Origin: Hippopus hippopus
Lineage: Eukaryota > Mollusca > Bivalvia > Cardiida > Cardiidae
Direction of reading: 5' to 3'
Assembly (NCBI GenBank): GCA_946811185.2
Contig: OX328108.1
Span: 4,859,501 to 4,923,500, forward strand
Length of the DNA stretch: 64,000 bases
Shown: positions 52,780 to 62,514 of the stretch, piece after piece
Layout of the letters: every line of letters begins with the position of its first letter
Position numbering within the stretch: position 1 is the first letter of the stretch
Translations under genes and position numbers: made by a program
The notes under the pieces: model-generated
Databases searched by the model: none
What the model was told of the DNA's origin: nothing
What the model saw: the letters and a program-made list of their open reading frames with translations, nothing else

Positions 52780-54623
52780 CAATAGGGCCAAGATGGCCCT
52801 GGATCGCTCACCTGAATTTTTGAGAGGACCATAGCCAATTTTTTTTGAGGTAGTGAAACTTTGGAAACAAAATCATTATTTTGCCAAGCAATTTTGAAAA
52901 GGTCACCTGTAAAAGTCATTTCAAAATCTGTCACTACCCCTACAATCATCACCACAGCAATGAATTTGATGAATCAGAATTCTGCTAATAAATTTTTGGA
53001 TAGATCACCCGAGGACAATTTCCTGAAGAAGAGCACATGCTCGATAGTGACTAAAAACATAAGTCGAACAAGAGCATCACATGCAGGTGCCAACAATTGG
53101 CTGTTGTTTTTGGACGGATAAAAATTTCCCTAACAATTTTTGAAAAGGGTCACCCTAGGAACATTTCTGTGAAATTATTTCAAAATCTGACCAGCCGTTC
53201 CAGAGAAGAAGAATTAAGAAATTCCTCTTCATGCCCCTGTAGTGCAAATAGCCCCCTTCATCAGAGCCATGTTTCTTGACAGATCACAATTTTGTGAACT
53301 ATTTTTGAAAAGAGTCACCCAAGGAACATTGCTGTGAAATTATTTCAAAATCTGACCAGCGGTTTCAGAGAAGAAGAATTTTTAAGAATTTCTTCATGTC
53401 CATGTAGTGTAAATAGCCCACAGCCACCAGAGCCATGTTTCTTGATGGATCAAAATTTCTCGAACAATTTGCAAAAAGGGTCACCCAAGAAACATTTCTG
53501 TGAAAATATTTCAAAATCTGACCAGCCGTTTCAGAGAAGAAGAATTTTTAAGAATTTCTTCATGTCCATATAGTGCAAGTGGGCCCCCCAACCCATCAGA
53601 GCCATGTTTCTTGACGAATCAGCATTTTGCGAACAATTTTTGAAAGGGGTCACCAAAGGAACATTTCTGTGAAATTATTTCAAAATCTGACCAGCGGTTT
53701 CAGAGAAGAAGAATTTTTAGGAATTTCTTCATTTCTGTATAGTGCAAGTGGCCCCCATTCACCACAGCCATGTTTCTCGACGGATCAAAATTTCGCAAAC
53801 AATTTTTGAAAAGGGTCACCCAAGGAACATTTCTATGAAATTATTTCAAAATCTGACCGGCAGTTTCAGAGAAGAAGAATTTTTAAGAATTTCTTCATTT
53901 CTGTATAGTGCAAGTAGCCCCCATTCCCCAGATGCATGTTTCTTGACGGATCAAAATTTCGCGAACAATTTTTGAAAAGAGTCACCCAAGGAACATTGCT
54001 GTGAAATTATTTCAAAATCTGACCGGCAGTTTCAGAGAAGAAGAATTTTTAAGAATTTCTTCATTTCTGCATAGTGCAAGTAGCCTCCATTCACCAGAGC
54101 CATGTTTCTTGACGGATCAAAATTTCGCGAAAAGTTTTTGAAAAGGGTCACCCAAGGAACATCTCTGTGAAATTATTTTAAAATCTGACCAGCGGTTTCA
54201 GAGAAGAAGAATTTTTAAGAATTTCTTCATTTCTGTATAGTGCAAGTAGCCCCCATTCACCAGAGCCATGTTTCTTGATGGATCAAAATTTCGCGAACAA
54301 TTTTTGAAAAGGGTCACCCAAGGAACATCTCTGTGAAAGTATTTCAAAATCTGACCAGCGGTTTCAGAGGAGAAGATTTTTAAGGAATTTCTTAGAAAAT
54401 GCCATTTGGTTGCCATGGCAACCAGAGTTTTTGATGGAATCAAATTCTGTGAACATTTTTAAAGAGGACCTCCCAAGGAACATTCCAGCCAAGTTTGGTC
54501 CAAATTGGCCCAGCGGTTTAGGATGAGTTGATGTTTAAAGAATTGTTGACGACGCACAACGGACAACCGACACCGGGTGATCCTAAAAGCTCCCCTTGAG
54601 TACGTTGTGCTCAGGTGAGCTAA
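52780..54623 (+). mobile_element. Helentron-like element E9 (CTCACCTGA arm, 166-bp array)
   Basis: CAATAGGGCCAAGATGGCCCT, arm GCTCACCTGA, a 280-bp unique part (52800-53065), then a nested CAAGAGCATCACATGCAGGTGCC start. Nine or so units of about 166 bp follow (GCCATGTTTCTTGACGGATC), then the 3' module (CCAAGTTTGGTCCAAATTGG) and TGCTCAGGTGAGCTAA. Confidence 0.85.
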
Positions 54624-54639
54624 AAAGAAGAACATAAGA

Positions 54640-54850
54640 GGGTAAGTCAACCCTAGTCCAGCAGTAAAATCATCTCTGCCACCAAATGTAACCTACAACA
54701 ACCTGGTCACCCATCCAAACACTAATAATGACAACCACTGCCGAACTGTCAGGGTGAGACATGCATCATTGAGCCGCATTACTGTTAAAGCCAGCTAAAC
54801 TGTAAGGTTGGCTTTGAGTGCTTTTTTTTCAAACTGCTCTCCGTGAGAAT
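54640..54850 (-). mobile_element. 5S-like SINE
   Basis: On the - strand GTTGTCATTATTAGTGTTTG then GATGGGTGACCAGGTTGTTG matches the 5S rRNA internal control region (box C, TTGGATGGGTGACC), downstream of CATGTCTCACCCTGAC. Too diverged to be a 5S gene. Confidence 0.5.
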
Positions 54851-54889
54851 ACTCTTTACAGTTACATAAAACACACACACACAAAAACA

Positions 54890-55153
54890 AAATGAGTCAT
54901 GCTCTGTGACAAAGGGGTTTAATGCATCTGCGAAAAGTGTCAATCCTAGTCAGCCTGTTCAGTCAGAGCAGGCTAACCTGTGCCGAAACTTTTTGCTTTT
55001 GGTAAATTTTCAACAAGTCTAAGGATCATTATACCTCAGGAAACAGCCAGTTGTTCAAAGAATGGATTTAACAGACCCATAATTATGTGCTGACTTGCTT
55101 GGTATCATGCATCACGGGATGCATTAAGCCCCCTTTTCTAAGAGCATAGCTTA
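54890..55153. mobile_element. MITE with GAGTCATGCTCTG termini, copy 4
   Basis: ATGAGTCATGCTCTGTGACA..GGGGTTTAATGCATC and GATGCATTAAGCCCCCTTTT..AGAGCATAGCTTA; centre TCAGCCTGTTC..GAGCAGGCTAACC. Confidence 0.75.
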
Positions 55154-55312
55154 AATGCATAATGCATATTCAATAAAAAAAAAAGTAGAGCATGTCGTCT
55201 GCATCTGCGTTTCATTATTCTACAATTTATATAATTTGATGATTCAAAGGATGCATGCACCAAAGATTTAATAACTCAAATCAGCTTTTTATACGACAAG
55301 AAAATTTAAACC

Positions 55313-55945
55313 TCTATATATTAGATTTACAGACAAAAAAATACCATGTAATCAAATCTAGGTGTTAGTTTTTGATAAGGTATAAACATTGTGGGAAAAA
55401 AGGAGAAAATGCTGGTTACCAACATTTTATCCTTTTCCAATGTAAGTTTCAAGAGTCCTTCTTTGGAAGGGCCTAAACCCTTTACTAAACAATCACAACT
55501 TTTAACGATTCTCTGAGGAAGAAGACTTGAAAAAATTGTTGGAAAAGGAGAAAATGCTGGTAACCAGCATTTTCTCCTTTTCCTCCAATGTTTTCTATCC
55601 TAAACATCTCACCATTCGAGCAACACTGAAATTGTCATCTGCAAATGCTTTCAATTTGGACAAGGCTTAAATTTCGTCATCTGGTAAAGTGTTACCAACT
55701 TAAATCAGCTTTTCATAAGACAACAAAACTTAGAGATTCTATAATCTGCATTTATAGACAAAAAATATCATGTAATCAAATCTAAGTATCAGTCTTTGAC
55801 AGGATATAAAACACTGTGGACAAAGGAGAAAATTCTGGTAACCAGCATTTTCTCCTTTTCTCTCACTGTTTTTAAAAGTTTCCAACATAAGTCTTTCTTT
55901 GGAGGTGCCATAAGAAAACAGGGTTGTTTGGTAAAAGGTAAAGAA
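55313..55945. mobile_element. Three TTAA-MITE copies (55313-55480, 55481-55692, 55692-55945)
   Basis: The first and third share an unusual left arm (ATTTACAGACAAAAAATA..TCATGTAATCAAATCTA), so they form a subfamily or one duplicated from the other. The middle copy is standard (AACCCTTTACTAAACAATC to GTCATCTGGTAAAGTGTTA). Confidence 0.8.
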
Positions 55946-56119
55946 GTTGTTTGTCCTTGAAAGGTAGGTGCCCCTGAAAAGCAGGTGGCCTTGGAAGCAG
56001 AGCACAACTTGAGCTGGTGTTGGGAACAAAGTAGAGCAAAATCAGAATACTATGAAGTGGGAAAACTTCACGATTTTCACATATTGATAAAAATAATGAA
56101 AATATACGCCAGCGTGTGT

Positions 56120-56346
56120 TTAACCCTTTGCCACACAATCCTGAGTTTTAACAACCCTGAGAAAGAGAGATTTTGGAAATATTATGGAAAAAGGAGAAAA
56201 CACTGGTAACTAGTGTTTTCTCTTATGTTCACAATGTTTTCTTGCCTTTAACAAACAAATTTTTATTATTGAGTCATGCTTGTTTTGTTTGCAAGAGTGC
56301 TTTCAATTTGGACAAGTCGAAATTTCTGTAGGTTGGTAGAAGGTTA
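56120..56346. mobile_element. TTAA-MITE with compensated hairpin
   Basis: TTTAACCCTTTGCCACACAA to AGGTTGGTAGAAGGTTAA. The centre reads AAACACTGGTAACTAGTGTTT instead of AAATGCTGGTAACCAGCATTT, with matched changes on both arms. Confidence 0.8.
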
Positions 56347-56694
56347 AGCTACATTGAGATATATTTCACCTAGACACTAGTTCATGTGGAAGCAATTGAC
56401 TGGGACCTTTGTCGATATCAATGAGTGCCTTTTTACATCAAAATCGACCAGAATACCAGTCTAATGGCACTTAATACACATACTGCCTATATGAGAGGTT
56501 GTAGTTTGTCAGTAAAGGATGCTGGCATAAAAACCACTTTAATGCAAAATCGTCTTTTGCAGTTTTTGCAGAAATTCAAACACACGTAAGTTCAGTAATT
56601 TTAGACCCGCACTAATATCCACTTTTAAAGTAAACAGAATGTAACACTGATTTTGGATCTACATTAAATGAAATACTGTGCAGTGTTTTGGCAG

Positions 56695-56937
56695 TCAATG
56701 TGATTGAACTCTTCATGACAAAAGACAAGGTTCTAGTTTCTTCCAAATCAAAAGTATTGGCAGATGAAAAAGTACATATAACTAAAATGATGACATTTCG
56801 CTTTTCAAGGGATAGAAATCTTGGTGGGAAAAGGAGTAAATACTGGTTATCAGCATGCAGTCTTTTTCCCTCAATGTTTTTTTTAAAGTACTCTTCCTCA
56901 GGTTCGATAAAGCCTGGAATAGTTTGGTAGATGGGGT
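56695..56937. mobile_element. TTAA-MITE, strongly diverged
   Basis: CTTCCAAATCAAAAGTATTGGCAGATG, GGTGGGAAAAGGAGTAAATAC, TTTTTCCCTCAATG and CCTGGAATAGTTTGGTAGATG keep the family order. Confidence 0.6.
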
Positions 56938-57073
56938 AAGAGGTTTTTTTTTTTTACAAATTTTCAAATCCTGCTTCCTTTATTCATGAAAACTAAAATG
57001 ACCTTTTAGATACAAATTTGAACAGACAAAAGTTTGCAACACAGTTTCCTGTGGGATATAGTCAGAATTAAAA

Positions 57074-57470
57074 CAAGAGCACAGCATTCAGGTGCAAACG
57101 CTTGGCTGCAAAAAAATTCTGAACTAAAAAATGGGCATAACTGTGTCAAAAATATTTTGATTGTTACCTGCCCCTGTTTGTACAAGTTCTCCTTTCGAAA
57201 GTGAACAACTTGTACAAGTTGACTGATTGACTGTATGGTGTTTTAGGCCGTTTTCAACATTATTTCAGTTATATCGTGGCCACCAGTGCACCTATCCATA
57301 TTTTCCTGGAGTTTCTTTTACCAGTACGCAATGACTATCATCAATCCTCAGAAAGAAATCGGCTGAGCCTGGGATCAAACCAGCAACCCCCTGATCCTGA
57401 GTCCTGTACACTACAAACTGTGCTACTGGGGCTTGCCAAGTTCTTCGAAAACAGCCGAGCTTAAAAAAAG
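57074..57470 (+). mobile_element. CAAGAGCAC-type element interrupted by SINE-A
   Basis: CAAGAGCACAGCATTCAGGTGC, GGGCATAACTGTGTCAAAAA, then the SINE, resuming at TCTTCGAAAACAGCCGAGC (compare TTCTTCGAAAAACAGCTGAT near 41278). Confidence 0.6.
57221..57436 (-). mobile_element. SINE-A with internal deletion
   Basis: Head GCAAGCCCCAGTAGCACAGT..GGTTTGATCCCAGG on the - strand. The body lacks about 90 bases (GTACGCAATGACTATC junction). The short repeat CAAGTT flanks both sides. Confidence 0.8.
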
Positions 57471-57577
57471 GCATGAAATCACACAAGGTATCTTAAAATT
57501 CATGCATACCAAGTGACAGATCTCTGATCTAGATCACAGGAATTGGACGTTTAGTTCATGAAAATAGCTTGTTAACG

Positions 57578-57790
57578 GCCGCAATCACAGGGGCTCAGCA
57601 TGTGGTAATTTGTGCTAATTTGTGCTTAAAGACAACATATCGATAAAAAATCTGAATATCTGTATATGATAAAAAATCCGAATATCTGTATATAAATATC
57701 TACAGATATTCAGATTTTTTATCTAAATGTTGTCTTTAAGCACAAATTGGCACAAATCATCATGTGCTGAGCCCCTGTGGCCGTAATGGG
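57578..57790. mobile_element. Large fold-back element (about 90-bp arms)
   Basis: ACGGCCGCAATCACAGGGGC.. and ..GCCCCTGTGGCCGTAAT are inverted ends; arms continue through GTGCTTAAAGACAACAT and ATGTTGTCTTTAAGCAC. The centre repeats AAAATCTGAATATCTGTATA in both orientations. Confidence 0.85.
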
Positions 57791-58211
57791 TACTTTGTGT
57801 TTTTGTAACAGGAGGTATCCATTTCAGCCTACAAGGAGCCATTTTCACAACCATTTTCATTAACTGAACATCCCATTCCTGTGTCTAGATCTACATTTTC
57901 TTAAAAAGCAACCAAAGTATGCAAAGATTAGACCTGTAAGATTTTTTTCGGAAAAGTCGAGGAAAAATTTAGAGAGAAAAATCTTACAGAAAAAGTCAAA
58001 GCACAACTTAGAGGGAAAAGTGCTAACTTACAGAATGATTCAATAGGTCTAAATGGTGTAAACACAAGAGCAAACAATCCTGTTTTGAAACAAAAAGAAC
58101 AACCCAGTTTATGTAACCAAATTCCACAGAAGCAGCCGCTGTTTTTACTCATACCAGGGCTGTTTACCTGATATCCTAAGAGTTTTGCTAAATTAATATC
58201 ACTATAGTCTT
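57791..58211. other. Intergenic, no repeat recognised
   Basis: Includes short AGAAAAATCTTACAGA/AGAGGGAAAAGTGCTAACTTACAGA direct repeats near 57970-58035; otherwise unassigned. Confidence 0.35.
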
Positions 58212-58942
58212 TTAACCCTGTACTAAATGACAAAATTTTAGACTGGTCCAAATTCAAAGCATTTACAGACAACATATTAAATGTGACTACAATGATGGAA
58301 TTTGTGTGTGAATGAGTAGAAAACATTGTGGGAAAGGGAGAAAATGCTGGTTACCAGCATTTTCTCCTTTCCTCTCAATGTTTTCAAAAGTTTTATTCTT
58401 CATGGTCGTTAAAACCCGGCATTGTGTGGTAAAGGATTAATCAAGGTAATGACCCTTCAGAAGATAATAAAAATTTTAAGACTTGTCCAAACTGAAAACA
58501 GTTGCAGACGAGAGGATAAATCATATGTGGTTTAAATAATCGAAACTGCCTTTAAAACCACAGAAAACATCAGGGGAAAGCAGAAAATGCTGATTACAAG
58601 CAATTTCTCTTTTACCAACAATGTTACAAAAGCCTTTCTCCTTTGGGTTGTAAAAACATGAGATCTGTTAAGTAAAAAGTTAACTCTGCCGAACAATCCT
58701 GACTTTTAATAACCATTAACACTTTACCAAACGATAAAAGTTTGGACCCATCCAAATTGAAAGCATTTGCAGACAACAACATTACTGTGACTCAGAAACT
58801 AAAATTTGTTTAAGGAAAGATAGAAAACATTGTGGGAAAAGGAGAAAATGCTGGTAACCAGCATTTTCTCCTTTTCCTACAATGTTTTCATAAGACTTTT
58901 TTCAAAGGGTTGTCAAAACCCGGGATTGCTTGGTAAAGGGTT
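58212..58942. mobile_element. Three TTAA-MITEs (58212-58440, 58441-58685, 58718-58942)
   Basis: The first and third are nearly whole in the same internal orientation (TTAACCCTGTACTAAATGAC; TTAACACTTTACCAAACGAT) and end TGTGGTAAAGGATTAA and GCTTGGTAAAGGGTTTA. The middle one is older and degraded at its left terminus. Confidence 0.85.
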
Positions 58943-61119
58943 TAGGAAAATGGCTTTTGAAACCATTGTGGGAAAATGGAACAAGAGGGCCATGATGGCC
59001 CTAAAGTCGCTCACCTGAGTTTTTTGACCAAACATGACCCATTTTCAATCTCTTTTGAGATATCATGACAAACAATCTACTAAGCTTTCATAATTATTTG
59101 ACTGAAAATTTGGCCTCTAGCATATACACAAGCTTTTTCTAGAATTTCTCTCAGTGACCTACTTTTTAGCCAACCATAGCCAATTTTCCCATTGTAGATA
59201 TTATCAAAACAAAGATCCTGACCACCTTTTATACTTATTAGACAGAAAATGTGGCCAATAGGGCATACACAGGTTTTTGCTAAGATTTGAACTACTGACC
59301 TAGTTTTTGACCCAACATGATCAATTTTCAACGTCATCTGAGATGTCATCAAGTAAAACATTCTGACCAACTTTCAAGAAATTTGGACTGAAACTGTGAC
59401 CTCTAGAGCGTACACAAGGGTTTTTTTTAACATTTGACCCAGTGACCTAGTTTTTTGCCTGACATGACCCATTTTCAAACTTGTCCAAGATATCATCAAG
59501 ACAAACATTCTGACCAAATTTCAAGAGTTTTGGAACAAAAATGTGGCCTCTAGAGCGTACACATGGTTTTTCTAAGATATGACCTCGTGACCTACTTTTT
59601 TAGCAAACATGACCCATTTCAGAGATACAATAAAGACAAACATTCTGACCAAATTTCAAGAGCATTGGACTGAAAATGTGGCCTCTAGAGTCTGCACAAG
59701 GTTTTTCTAAGATTTGACCTAGTAACCTAGTTTTTGGCCCAGCATGATCCATTTTTTAACTCGACTGAGATATCATCAAGACAAACATTCTGACCAAGTT
59801 TCATGAGTATCTGACTTAAAATGTGGCCTCTAGAGCTTACACAAGGTTTTTCTAAGATTTGACCTAGTGACCTAGTTTTTGACCCGACATGACCCATTCT
59901 CAAACTCGACTGAGATATCATCAAGACAAACATTCTGACCAACTTTCAAGAGTTTTGGGCTAAAAATGTGGCCTCTAGAGCGTACACAAGGTTTTTCTAA
60001 GATATGATCTAGTGACCTAGTTTTTTGCCCAACAAGACCCATTTTCGAACTCGTCTAAGATATCACCAAGACAAACATTCTGACCTTGTTTCATGAGTAT
60101 ATGACTGAAAATGTGGTCTCTAGAGTGTACACAAGGTTTTTCTAAGATTTGATCTAGTGACCTAGTTTTTGAGCCAACATGACCCATTCTCGAACTCGAC
60201 TGAGATATCATCAAGACAAACATTCTGACCAAATTTCAAGAGTTTTGGGCTGAAAATGTGGCCAGGCTGAAAATGTGGCCTCTAGAGCGTACACAAGATT
60301 TTTCTAAGATATGACCTAGTAACCTAGATTTTTGCCTGACATGACCCATTTTCGAACTCCTCCGAGATATCATCAAGACAAACATTCTGACCACCTTTCA
60401 AGAGTTTTGGACTGAAAATGTGGCCTCTAGAGCGTACACAAGATTTTTCTAAGATTTGACCTAGTGACCTAGTTTTTGACCCCACCTGACCCATTTTCGA
60501 CCTTGTCTGAGATATCATCAAGACAAACATTCTGACCGAGTTTCATGAGTATTGGACTGAAAATGTGGCCTCTAGAGCGTACACAAGGTTTTTCTAAGAT
60601 TTGACCTAGTGACCTAGTTTTTGAGCCAACATGACCTATTTTTGAACTCGTCTGAGATATCATCAAGACAAACATTCTGACCACGTGTCATGAGTATCTG
60701 ACTTAAAATGCGGCCTCTAGAGTGTACACAAGGTTTTTCTAAGATTTGACCTAGTGACCTAGTTTTTGACCCGACATGACCCATTTTTGAACTCGTCCGA
60801 GATATCATCGAGAACATTCTGACCAAGTTTCATGCGTATTGGACTGAAAATGTGGCCTCTAGAGCATACACAAGGTAAAAGTTGACGACGCACGACGGAC
60901 GACGGACGCCGGACACAGCACGATCACAAAAGCTCACAATGAGCACTTTGTGCTCAGGTGAGCTAAAAATGCTGGTAACCAGCATTTTCTCCTTTCCCCA
61001 CAATCTTTTTCTACCTTTTCAAGGACACATATCACTAAATGAGCCACATTTAATTTGTCATCTGCAAAGGCTTTCAATTTGGACAAGTCTTAAATTTTGT
61101 CATTTGGTAAAGAGTTAAA
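58943..61119. mobile_element. TTAA-MITE split by element E11
   Basis: Left 58943-58981 (GGCTTTTGAAACCATTGTGG..GAAAATGGA) and right 60967-61119 (AAATGCTGGTAACCAGCATTT ... CATTTGGTAAAGAGTTAA). Excising E11 restores the normal spacing of the central segment, 23 bases, without added or lost bases. Confidence 0.85.
58982..60966 (+). mobile_element. Helentron-like element E11 (CTCACCTGAG arm, 145-bp array)
   Basis: CAAGAGGGCCATGATGGCCCT, GCTCACCTGAG, about twelve units of 145 bp (CATCAAGACAAACATTCTGACC, GTGGCCTCTAGAGCGTACAC), GACGACGGACGCCGGACAC, hairpin GAGCACTTTGTGCTC and AGGTGAGCTAA. The unit is homologous to that of E1 and E3. The open frames of 68-71 codons on the - strand here are array artefacts. 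Confidence 0.88.
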
Positions 61120-61149
61120 CCTTAAAGTGCCTTTCAGGACTATAGTTTA

Positions 61150-61435
61150 AAATAGTTACCATTGCATCCAGTGTAGATCAAGATCAGACTGCATAAAACA
61201 TGCAGCCTGATCTTTGATCTACACTATCTGCTTTACTGAAACACTGCAAACAAAAGCAACCACAAAACTGCAATAATTTGGGTTGATTTTCAGGATGAAA
61301 ATGTCAGGTTTTTTCAGCACTCCGTAGGCTGCTAAGCGCGAATCACTGACTTTTTGCGGACAGTGTACATCAAGATCAAACTGCACAGAACATGCAGTCT
61401 GATCTTGGATCTACACTGTCCAATAAGAAGATATC
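61150..61435. repeat. Two CAGTCTGATCTT hairpin repeats
   Basis: GATCAAGATCAGACTGCATA..CAGCCTGATCTTTGATCTACACT at 61170 and CATCAAGATCAAACTGCACA..CAGTCTGATCTTGGATCTACACTGTCC at 61368; both are inverted repeats. Confidence 0.6.
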
Positions 61436-61667
61436 TTTCTCTCAAAAAGTACTTTTGAAATAGCAAAATTTGGCTATTAACTATCGGCTTGAAAGTTACA
61501 TGTTCATTATTTAGCATAGGGGTTAAGATACAACACTACCAACAAGTTACAGTAGTTACTAACCACTCTAGATGAATGAAATTGAGTTTTTTAATCAAGC
61601 TAAAAAGCAAATGGCCATTCTGTCGTATTTCACAAAATACTAAAACAAAAACAGCTGAAACTGTGTT

Positions 61668-61963
61668 AAACCTTTCACCACACAAATCCCAGGTTTTAAC
61701 GAGCCTTGGAAAGAAAGCTTTTGAAAATGTGGGAAAGGGGCAAAAATGCTGGTAACTAGCATTTTCTCCTTTTCCCACTAACGTTTAACCCTTTACCAAA
61801 CAATCCCAGGTTTTTACGACCCTGAGATAGAAACCTTTTAAAAACATTGTTTTCTACCCTGCTGGAAACAAATTTCAATTTTTGAGTTACGATTATTTTG
61901 ACGTCTGCAAGTGCTTTCAATTTGGACCAGTCTAAAAGTTTGTCGTTTGGTAAAGAGTTAAAT
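61668..61963. mobile_element. Two TTAA-MITEs (61668-61790, 61786-61963)
   Basis: The first is cut after its hairpin by the second, which starts TTTAACCCTTTACCAAACAAT and has its own hairpin deleted (ACATTGTTTTCTACCC). It ends GTCGTTTGGTAAAGAGTTAA. Confidence 0.8.
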
Positions 61964-61965
61964 GC

Positions 61966-62222
61966 CATTTTCAATGTTATTTTAGTAATATCATGGCCGC
62001 CATTGTATCTGTCCATGCTCCATCCAGTACATCACATAATATTCTTATCATGCCATTGGCTACTTTACCACATAAATGTCCGCCAGACAATTATCAGCAG
62101 TGAGAGTCGAGAGAGGAATGAATCCTGTTACAATGACAATCATCAATCCACTGAAAGAAATTGGGGGATCTGGGGAATTAAACCAGCAACCTTTTGGAGT
62201 CAAGCCTCGTATCTTTCCAACT
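61966..62222 (-). mobile_element. SINE-A, head degraded
   Basis: Body blocks GATTGTCATTGTAACAGGATT and GGTAAAGTAGCCAATGGC on the - strand. The head side (GACTCCAAAAGGTTGCTGGTT) is recognisable but mutated. Confidence 0.7.
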
Positions 62223-62296
62223 CGGCACCTCATGTAATATGTCATGGGCTTTGCGAAAGCATAAAGTCCATGACATATTACACGAGGTGTCGAATT
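62222..62296. repeat. Perfect-looking palindrome, about 26-bp arms
   Basis: CGGCACCTCATGTAATATGT..CATGG and CCATGACATATTACACGAGG..TGTCG around a GCTTTGCGAAAGC inner hairpin. It sits between SINE and MITE remnants. Confidence 0.7.
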
Positions 62297-62309
62297 GAGG
62301 AAGGTATTT

Positions 62310-62495
62310 GAGAGAATTGTGGGAAAAGGAGAAAATACACGAAGACCAGCATATTTACCTGATCCCACATTATTTTTATACAATTTCAAAGACAATTTCC
62401 AACCAATTATTTTCATCAATTTTAATTTGTCATCAGCAAATGCTTTCAATTTCGACAGGTCTAAAATTTTATCATTAAATTTTGGTAAAGAGTTT
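62310..62495. mobile_element. TTAA-MITE, diverged
   Basis: GAATTGTGGGAAAAGGAGAAA..ATACACGAAGACCAGCATAT and right arm to TTTTGGTAAAGAGTTTA. Confidence 0.65.
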
Positions 62496-62514
62496 ATCAG
62501 TGTGAAGATACAAA

